From positions 1 to 5,154 of the forward strand of contig JAIENH010000197.1 in assembly GCA_019751475.1 (NCBI GenBank): a stretch of 5,154 nt of DNA. The letters are read 5' to 3'. The stretch is from Cyclobacteriaceae bacterium. Lineage in GTDB: Bacteria; Bacteroidota; Bacteroidia; Cytophagales; Cyclobacteriaceae. The translations under genes were made by a program, and so were the position numbers. Of the stretch, positions 1 to 5,154 are shown one piece after another. The notes beneath the pieces were generated by a model. That model did not search any database and was not told where the DNA came from. It saw nothing but the letters and a program-made list of their open reading frames with translations. The number at the start of each line of letters is the position of its first letter. The first letter of the stretch is position 1.

Positions 1-3000
1 CCGACATCACCAACAACCAAGTGCAAGTGATCACCGTGGCGCCATCGCAATCTGCGCTGGACATTGAGCGACTTGTAACATTTCCGGTAGAACAGAATGT
101 GGCTACCATTCCCGGCATCGAAGAGGTTCGCAGCTTTTCGCGGTTCGGGCTGTCGGTTGTGACCATTGTATTTAAAGAGGACATCGATGTGTACTGGGCG
201 AGGCAGCAGGTAAACGAGCGGCTTGTTGAAATACAAAGTCAGATACCGACTGGAGTCGGCAACCCAAAACTGGCACCCATCACCACAGGCTTGGGAGAAA
301 TTTATCAATACGTCATTCACGCTAAGCCTGGCTATGAAAATCAATATTCCATCATGGACTTGCGCACGATCCAGGATTGGATTGTGCGCAGACAATTACT
401 CGGTACCGAAGGTGTGGCCGATGTGAGCAGCTTTGGTGGCTATCTTAAACAATATGAAATAGCATTAAACACCAACAAGCTGCGCAGCTTCAACCTGGGT
501 ATTAATGATATTTTTCTTGCCCTTGAAAACAATAACCAAAATACCGGGGGCGCCTACATCGACAAAAAGCCCAGCGCATATTTCATCCGATCCGAAGGAT
601 TGGTCACCAGCCTGCAAGATCTGGAGAACATTGTATTGAAAAATACATCCAGTGGCACACCTGTGTTATTGAAGGATGTAGCTACGGTACAATTCGGTCA
701 CGCTATTCGCTATGGTGCTATGACACGTAACGGAGAACGCGAGGTGGCAGGAGCTGTGGTAATGATGCTAAAAGGCGCTAACTCCTCTACGGTGATTGAA
801 AATGTAAAAGAGCGCATCGAGCAGATTAAAAAAAATCTGCCGGAAGGGGTAACGATCGATCCCTACCTCGATCGTACGAAGCTGGTGAACAAGGCTATTT
901 CTACGGTAGCAAAAAATCTGGCCGAGGGTGCGCTCATCGTCATTTTTGTACTTGTCCTTTTGCTGGGCAATCTACGTGCGGGGTTGGTAGTTTCGTCTGT
1001 CATTCCGTTGGCCATGCTATTCGCCATCGCGATGATGAATGTATTCGGTGTCTCTGGAAATTTGATGAGCCTCGGTGCCATTGATTTTGGATTGATTGTG
1101 GATGGAGCGGTAATCATTGTGGAAGCAACCATGCATCATCTCGGTTTGCGGTCAGCCGGCAAAATTTTGACGCAAAGCGAAATGGACGAAGAGGTCTATG
1201 TGTCTGCCAGCAAAATCCGCAACAGCGCAGCCTTTGGTGAGATAATTATATTAATTGTGTACCTGCCGATCCTGGCGCTGGTGGGCGTGGAAGGTAAAAT
1301 GTTTCGCCCGATGGCGCAGACGGTTTCATTTGCCATCCTGGGTGCGTTCATTCTCTCACTCACCTACGTACCGATGATGAGTGCATTGTTCCTTAGCAAG
1401 AAGATGGACTTCAAGGAGACCATCTCCGACAAGCTTATGAAAGCATTACACCGCATCTATGAACCAGTCATCCACTGGTCGGTGCTTCATCGAATGAAAA
1501 TTATTGCCGGCTCATTCATCTTGTTTGCCGCCAGCTTGTGGTTATTTTCCACGCTGGGCGCGGAGTTTATTCCCACCCTCGATGAAGGTGACTTTGCTGT
1601 AGAGACACGTGTGCTCACCGGCAGTAGTCTCAGTGAAACGGTTGATGCTGGCATGAAAGCCAGTAGAATTTTATTGACTGAATTTCCTGACGAAGTAAAA
1701 GAAGTGGTTGGCAAAGTGGGTTCGTCAGAAATACCGACAGACCCCATGCCCATTGAGGCAAGTGATTTGATCATCGTACTCCACGAAAAGGAAAAGTGGA
1801 CCAAAGCAAGTGGGCGCGATGAACTGGCTGAAAAAATGACCGAGGCATTGCAAGTATTGCCAGGCGTGTACTTCGGATTTCAGCAGCCGATACAAATGCG
1901 CTTTAATGAATTGATGACCGGTGCGCGCCAGGATGTGGTGGTGAAAGTGTACGGTGAAGACCTGAATAAACTAACGAAATATGCACAACAAATTGCACGA
2001 CTCATACCATCCATTGAAGGCGCGCAAGATTTATTTGTAGAGACGGTGACTGGGCTGCCACAAATCGTGATAAACATTAAGCGCGACCGGCTGGCGGTGT
2101 TCGGTCTTGATGTGAAGACCGTCAATAACGCAATCAATATGGCTTTTGCCGGACAGAGTGCAGGTCTGGTGTATGAAAACGAAAGGCGATTTGATTTGGT
2201 GGTGCGCTTAGAAAAAAATGAGCGCGTAGGCATTGAAGACCTTGACCGGCTCTTTATCACGACTCCTTCCGGCAACCAGGTGCCGTTGGCACAAGTAGCG
2301 GATGTGCAATTGAAAATGGGACCCAACCAGGTGCAACGTGACGATGCCAAGAGGCGCATCACTATCGGCTTCAACGTGCGTGGCCGCGATGTGGAAAGCA
2401 TTGTGAACGAGCTTCAGAAAAAAATGGAAACGTCCATAAAATTTGCTCCCGGCTATTTCCCTTCATTTGGTGGAACTTTCAAAAATCTGCAAGAAGCACG
2501 GGCACGATTGTACGTAGCGGTGCCCGTTGCGCTTCTATTGATCTTCACACTATTATACTTCACATTTCATTCTGTCATACAGGGTTTATTGATTTATACC
2601 GCCATTCCACTTTCAGCAGTGGGTGGCATCGCGGCATTGTGGATCAGAAACATGCCGTTCAGCATTTCTGCAGGTGTGGGATTCATTGCGCTCTTTGGTG
2701 TGGCTGTATTGAATGGAATCGTGTTGATTGCCGAATTTAATCACTTGAAGCAAGAAGGCGAAACCGACCTCATGACGATCATTCTCAAAGGCACCGCCAC
2801 GCGATTGCGCCCCGTGATCATGACTGCCGCTGTGGCCTCGCTCGGCTTCTTACCCATGGCCCTCTCCGAAAGCGATGGCGCAGAAGTGCAGCGCCCTCTT
2901 GCCACAGTGGTAATTGGCGGATTAGTTTCTGCCACCCTCCTTACACTCATCGTACTTCCCTGTCTTTATTATGTGATCGAAAAAATTCAATTCAAGAAAA

Positions 3001-4256
3001 TGAAAACTACTACAATGTTGATCGTGTTGGGTAGTGCTTTTGCATGGCCTTATCCCTCCGATGCCCAACAAAAACCGATTACTCTGACGGAAGCCATTCA
3101 AGTGGCTGTGGAAAACAATTCCGGGTTAAAGGCCGCAACACTGGATGTTGCATTTCAACAACAATTGAAACGCACCGCTACGGAAATACCCAAGACCAAT
3201 GCCATGTTGATGTATGGACAATACAACACCTACAATCAAGACAACAACCTCACGGTTACGCAGAGCTTGCCCTTCCCTACGGTGTTTACCAGCCAAAGCA
3301 AGTTGGGCGAAGCGCGCATTCAAAGCGGTGAATTCAAGAGGGCATCATCAGAGAATGAATTGATCTATCAGGTGAAGCAGGTGTATCTCACGCTGCAGTT
3401 TCTTTCGGCAAGGCAAAAGCTTTTGAACAGGCAAGACAGCATCTTTTCTGATCTCGTAAAAATTACAGCCTTGCAATACAAGACCGGTGAAGGAACATTG
3501 CTACAAAAGACATCGGCAGAGGCACGCTACAACGAAGTGCAAAACCTGATGCGCCAGAATGATGCTGACCAAAAAGTATTTCAACATCAACTACAAATCC
3601 TGCTCAACAGTGCAGATGCGTATACCCTTGCGGACGAAGTACTCGCTCAACGGCCTGCACCCTTCACCGATGATGTAAGTCATATTGATAAAAATCCTGC
3701 GCTTGCTTACCAGCGATCATTGGCTGATGTGGCGCTACAGGAAAAGAAAGTAGAATTGAATCGAGCCCTGCCTGATATCACCATTGGATTTTTTAGTCAG
3801 ACACTCATCGGCTTTCAAGTGCAGCCCAACGGCACTAATCGCTTTTATGATGGCAACACACGGTTTACAGGGGTAATGGCGGGTTTGGCGTTTCCACTTT
3901 GGTTTTTGCCAAACCGGGCGCGTGTAAAATCTGCAGCCGTGAGATCAGAAGTCGCGAGGTATCAGACCGACTATTTTGAAAAACAACTGCGCGGACAGTG
4001 GGAGAAAGCCCTCCAGGAATTTTATAAAAGCAAAAACAGCCTTGACTACTACACGCAGTCGGCTCTGCCCAATGCGAAGTTGATTTTGCGTCAATCGCAA
4101 TTGGTCTATAAAACGGGAGAGATAAGCCAGGCGGAGTATCGCCTTAACCTGCAGCAAGCACTAGCTATTGAAGAAGGTTATCTGCAATCATTGCTGCTAT
4201 ACAATCAAAGCATCATCACCCTGGAGTTTTTGTCGGGGCAGAATTCAAAAAATTGA
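1..4256 (+). CDS. czcA: CzcA/CusA-family heavy-metal RND efflux pump fused to a C-terminal TolC-type outer-membrane channel (5' partial)
   Basis: Proton-driven inner-membrane pump of a tripartite metal exporter, with its outer-membrane channel fused on. The frame is open to the left edge and the first codons (3-20) already read as family sequence, so the GTG at 21 is internal; about 40 residues including TM1 are missing. Numbering the codon at 21 as residue 1: porter domains 1-290; TM2-TM6 about 301-458; TM7 492-514; second porter/docking region 515-830; TM8-TM12 831-985; signal-like segment 994-1015; TolC module 1016-1411 with two efflux-protein repeats (from about 1020 and 1223). TM4 has the heavy-metal RND signature D355, D361, E368, spaced as D402/D408/E415 of CzcA. 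By alignment from memory, the CusA copper-site methionines (573, 623, 672) are E528, A580 and E630 here, which argues for divalent cations rather than Cu/Ag. Total length of about 1455 fits the Bacteroidota fusion family. The adaptor gene follows after 10 bases. The exact metal is not decided by the sequence. Confidence 0.96.
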   Translation, partial: DITNNQVQVITVAPSQSALDIERLVTFPVEQNVATIPGIEEVRSFSRFGLSVVTIVFKEDIDVYWARQQVNERLVEIQSQIPTGVGNPKLAPITTGLGEIYQYVIHAKPGYENQYSIMDLRTIQDWIVRRQLLGTEGVADVSSFGGYLKQYEIALNTNKLRSFNLGINDIFLALENNNQNTGGAYIDKKPSAYFIRSEGLVTSLQDLENIVLKNTSSGTPVLLKDVATVQFGHAIRYGAMTRNGEREVAGAVVMMLKGANSSTVIENVKERIEQIKKNLPEGVTIDPYLDRTKLVNKAISTVAKNLAEGALIVIFVLVLLLGNLRAGLVVSSVIPLAMLFAIAMMNVFGVSGNLMSLGAIDFGLIVDGAVIIVEATMHHLGLRSAGKILTQSEMDEEVYVSASKIRNSAAFGEIIILIVYLPILALVGVEGKMFRPMAQTVSFAILGAFILSLTYVPMMSALFLSKKMDFKETISDKLMKALHRIYEPVIHWSVLHRMKIIAGSFILFAASLWLFSTLGAEFIPTLDEGDFAVETRVLTGSSLSETVDAGMKASRILLTEFPDEVKEVVGKVGSSEIPTDPMPIEASDLIIVLHEKEKWTKASGRDELAEKMTEALQVLPGVYFGFQQPIQMRFNELMTGARQDVVVKVYGEDLNKLTKYAQQIARLIPSIEGAQDLFVETVTGLPQIVINIKRDRLAVFGLDVKTVNNAINMAFAGQSAGLVYENERRFDLVVRLEKNERVGIEDLDRLFITTPSGNQVPLAQVADVQLKMGPNQVQRDDAKRRITIGFNVRGRDVESIVNELQKKMETSIKFAPGYFPSFGGTFKNLQEARARLYVAVPVALLLIFTLLYFTFHSVIQGLLIYTAIPLSAVGGIAALWIRNMPFSISAGVGFIALFGVAVLNGIVLIAEFNHLKQEGETDLMTIILKGTATRLRPVIMTAAVASLGFLPMALSESDGAEVQRPLATVVIGGLVSATLLTLIVLPCLYYVIEKIQFKKMKTTTMLIVLGSAFAWPYPSDAQQKPITLTEAIQVAVENNSGLKAATLDVAFQQQLKRTATEIPKTNAMLMYGQYNTYNQDNNLTVTQSLPFPTVFTSQSKLGEARIQSGEFKRASSENELIYQVKQVYLTLQFLSARQKLLNRQDSIFSDLVKITALQYKTGEGTLLQKTSAEARYNEVQNLMRQNDADQKVFQHQLQILLNSADAYTLADEVLAQRPAPFTDDVSHIDKNPALAYQRSLADVALQEKKVELNRALPDITIGFFSQTLIGFQVQPNGTNRFYDGNTRFTGVMAGLAFPLWFLPNRARVKSAAVRSEVARYQTDYFEKQLRGQWEKALQEFYKSKNSLDYYTQSALPNAKLILRQSQLVYKTGEISQAEYRLNLQQALAIEEGYLQSLLLYNQSIITLEFLSGQNSKN
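361..390. repeat. Near-perfect 13-bp inverted repeat with 4-base loop, inside czcA
   Basis: Arms TGCGCACGATCCA (361-373) and TGGATTGTGCGCA (378-390) are reverse complements except for one pair (G368/T383), which is a G-U wobble in RNA. The loop is GGAT (374-377). It would form a strong hairpin in the mRNA. It encodes part of a conserved family stretch (L-R-T-I-Q-D-W), so protein constraint explains some of the sequence. No T tract follows on either strand, so it is not an intrinsic terminator. Function unknown; chance is possible. Confidence 0.6.
821..875. repeat. Two adjacent short perfect inverted repeats inside czcA
   Basis: The first has arms GCAGATT (821-827) and AATCTGC (834-840) around six A residues, and includes an A8 run at 828-835. 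The second has arms ACGATCGA (852-859) and TCGATCGT (868-875) with an 8-base loop. They are 11 bases apart and encode the stretch just before TM2. Both are visible in the sequence; no function is known and chance is likely for each alone. Confidence 0.4.
3000..3065 (+). other. Signal-peptide-like linker at the RND-TolC fusion junction
   Basis: Residues 994-1015 of the fusion follow TM12 and a basic stretch (K992, K993). They read as a complete secretion signal: Met-Lys start, hydrophobic core around TMLIVLGSAFA, and a possible signal peptidase I site S-D-A before Q-Q (after position 3065); A-F-A earlier is a weaker alternative. The RND C-terminus is normally cytoplasmic, so a thirteenth membrane crossing or a cleavable signal is needed to place the TolC module in the periplasm and outer membrane; this segment can do that. 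The bases before the in-frame ATG at 3000 (AAGAAA, then ATGAAAAC) closely match the real start of the adaptor gene. Whether the segment is cleaved, kept as an anchor, or used as a separate start cannot be told from sequence. Confidence 0.65.
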
Positions 4257-4269
4257 TCTAAGAAATATG
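4257..4269 (+). promoter_or_regulatory. Short intergenic gap and SD-less translation start of the adaptor gene
   Basis: Only 10 bases separate the TGA stop of czcA (4254-4256) from the ATG at 4267. No GGAGG-like Shine-Dalgarno is present. The upstream bases are A-rich (CTAAGAAAT), as is usual for Bacteroidota starts. The tight spacing leaves no room for a promoter or terminator, so the adaptor is probably translated from the same mRNA as the pump. The start is fixed by the lipoprotein signal that begins directly at this ATG. Confidence 0.6.
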
Positions 4270-5154
4270 AAAACGAAATTAGCATCTTACATACTTGTTG
4301 TCCTGACACTCTCAGCATGCTCCAAGAGACCCGAAGCAGAGACACCAAAAGAACCTTTGGCGAATGCCGATGAGAATATAGTGACGCTTACCGAGGAGCA
4401 GGAGAAAATTTCTGACATCCAGGTGGGTCGCATCGAGCTGCGCGCACTTAGCAGCACCGTGAACCTCACCGGCATGTTGGATGTGCCCCCGCAAAATCTC
4501 ACCAACATCACTGCGCCTTTTGGCGGATTTTTGCGCTCCACTCCGCTGCTACAGGGCATGAAAGTCAGCAAAGGCCAAGTTATTGCCGTGATTGAAAATC
4601 CGGAATACATTCAGCTACAGCAAGATTTCTTAGACACCAAAAGCCAGGTGGATTTTTTAGAGTCTGAGTACACACGGCAGGAAGCGCTCGCCAAAGAAAA
4701 TGTAAACGCTCAAAAAACATTACAGAAATCGCGGGCAGACCTCAGCAGCATGAAAGCCAAAAACAACGGCCTTCGCGCCAAGCTCAAGATGCTCAACATC
4801 GATCCTGACAAGCTGGATGCAACTGCCATCCGCTCTACCATCGAACTTCATTCAACCATCAACGGCTACGTGACCCAGGTGAACAGTGCTATTGGTGCCT
4901 TTGTCAATCCAACCGATGTCATGTTTCGCATTGTTGACACCGAACATCTTCATGCGGAGCTTACCGCCTTTGAGCGCGACATTCCTAAAATTAAAATCGG
5001 GCAGAAGATACGCTTCATTTTATCCAACGAGACTACCGAGCGCACGGCCAAAGTCTTTCTCATCGGGCGTGAGGTGGGTGCCGATCGAACCGTCCGCATT
5101 CACGGCCATCTCGACAAAGAAGACCTGCAACTCATTCCTGGTCAATACCTGAAA
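4267..5154 (+). CDS. czcB: CzcB-type RND periplasmic adaptor (membrane fusion protein), lipoprotein, 3' partial
   Basis: Adaptor that bridges the RND pump and outer-membrane channel in the periplasm. The 296 residues visible run off the right edge without a stop; the family is usually about 360-420 long, so roughly the last quarter is missing. Residues 1-17 are a lipoprotein signal with lipobox L-S-A-C, making Cys18 the lipidated residue. An acidic/proline linker follows (19-38). The first lipoyl-like half is about 76-112 (ITAPFGGFL, then KVSKGQVIAVIENPEY), a short alpha-helical hairpin is 113-176, and the second half is about 190-224 (INGYVTQVNSAIGAFV). The beta-barrel begins near 227 (HLHAELTAFERDI; KIKIGQKIRF) and the visible part ends at the conserved L-I-P-G-x-Y near 289-294. 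No His- or Met-rich metal-binding N-terminus is present. Position directly after the pump-channel fusion supports it being the cognate partner. The family assignment is firm; the czcB symbol rather than cusB or cnrB is inferred from the pump. Confidence 0.94.
   Translation, partial: MKTKLASYILVVLTLSACSKRPEAETPKEPLANADENIVTLTEEQEKISDIQVGRIELRALSSTVNLTGMLDVPPQNLTNITAPFGGFLRSTPLLQGMKVSKGQVIAVIENPEYIQLQQDFLDTKSQVDFLESEYTRQEALAKENVNAQKTLQKSRADLSSMKAKNNGLRAKLKMLNIDPDKLDATAIRSTIELHSTINGYVTQVNSAIGAFVNPTDVMFRIVDTEHLHAELTAFERDIPKIKIGQKIRFILSNETTERTAKVFLIGREVGADRTVRIHGHLDKEDLQLIPGQYLK

Noticed and set aside
21..23. GTG as the start codon of the pump gene
   Set aside because: Codons 3-20 in the same frame encode D-I-T-N-N-Q, which continues the conserved N-terminal motif of CzcA-type pumps. 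TM1 would be absent if translation began here. The true start is left of the window.
1463..1479. 6-bp inverted repeat ACCAGT / ACTGGT
   Set aside because: It is short, inside coding sequence, and expected by chance in a window of this length.
1880..2401. Open frame of 173 codons on the minus strand
   Set aside because: It lies fully inside the well-conserved periplasmic region of the pump, its translation is rich in Ser/Arg/Thr with no recognisable domain, and no start context supports it.
3882..3915. Inverted repeat GGTTTGGC / GCCAAACC with T-rich loop, looking like a terminator
   Set aside because: It lies in the middle of the TolC module, has an 18-base loop and no T tract after the second arm. 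The bases encode a conserved G-L-A-F-P beta-strand region, so chance within coding sequence is enough.
4287..4610. Open frame of 107 codons on the minus strand
   Set aside because: It is antisense to the adaptor's signal peptide and first lipoyl-like half, and shows no domain of its own.
4886..5152. Open frame of 88 codons on the plus strand
   Set aside because: It overlaps the adaptor in a different frame; the adaptor frame carries the conserved family sequence throughout.
1..5154. A novel multi-gene system beyond metal efflux
   Set aside because: Both genes belong to well-known efflux families, in a gene order and fusion form typical of Bacteroidota. No unexplained gene or array is present.

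Overview
The window is almost fully coding, on the + strand only. It holds most of a heavy-metal efflux system of the tripartite RND (CzcCBA/CusCBA) type. It carries two genes in one apparent operon: a very large RND pump whose C-terminus is a fused TolC/CzcC-type outer-membrane channel (<1..4256, 5' end outside the window), and, after a 10-base gap, a lipoprotein periplasmic adaptor of the CzcB type (4267..>5154, 3' end outside the window). No RNA gene, mobile element, CRISPR array or convincing terminator is visible, and no non-coding stretch exceeds 10 bases.

Layout: 1-2999 encodes the RND pump part, with N-terminal porter domains, TM2-TM12 and the second porter/docking domain; TM1 lies upstream of the window. 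3000-3065 encodes a signal-peptide-like hydrophobic segment at the junction. 3066-4256 encodes a two-repeat outer-membrane efflux (TolC) module. 4267-5154 encodes the adaptor: lipobox, first half-hybrid, short alpha-hairpin, second half-hybrid, then the start of the beta-barrel.

Organism: the RND-TolC fusion of about 1450 residues, the absence of a Shine-Dalgarno sequence before the adaptor gene, and an A-rich start context (AAGAAAT-ATGAAAAC) point to Bacteroidota, perhaps a Cytophagales-like member with mid-range GC. The class is inference; the phylum is fairly well supported.

How it should work: the adaptor, anchored by a lipid on Cys18, would link the inner-membrane trimeric pump to the outer-membrane channel. 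Metal ions would be taken from the periplasm or cytoplasm and expelled with proton influx. The pump keeps the acidic TM4 signature of CzcA (D, D, E) and lacks all three methionines of the CusA copper/silver site, so a divalent cation (Zn, Co, Cd or Ni) is the better guess.

I do not see an undescribed system here. The most interesting points are the RND-TolC junction, which keeps what looks like a complete gene start and signal peptide one nucleotide shift away from a classic ATGA stop/start overlap, and an unusually strong 30-base inverted repeat inside the pump gene.
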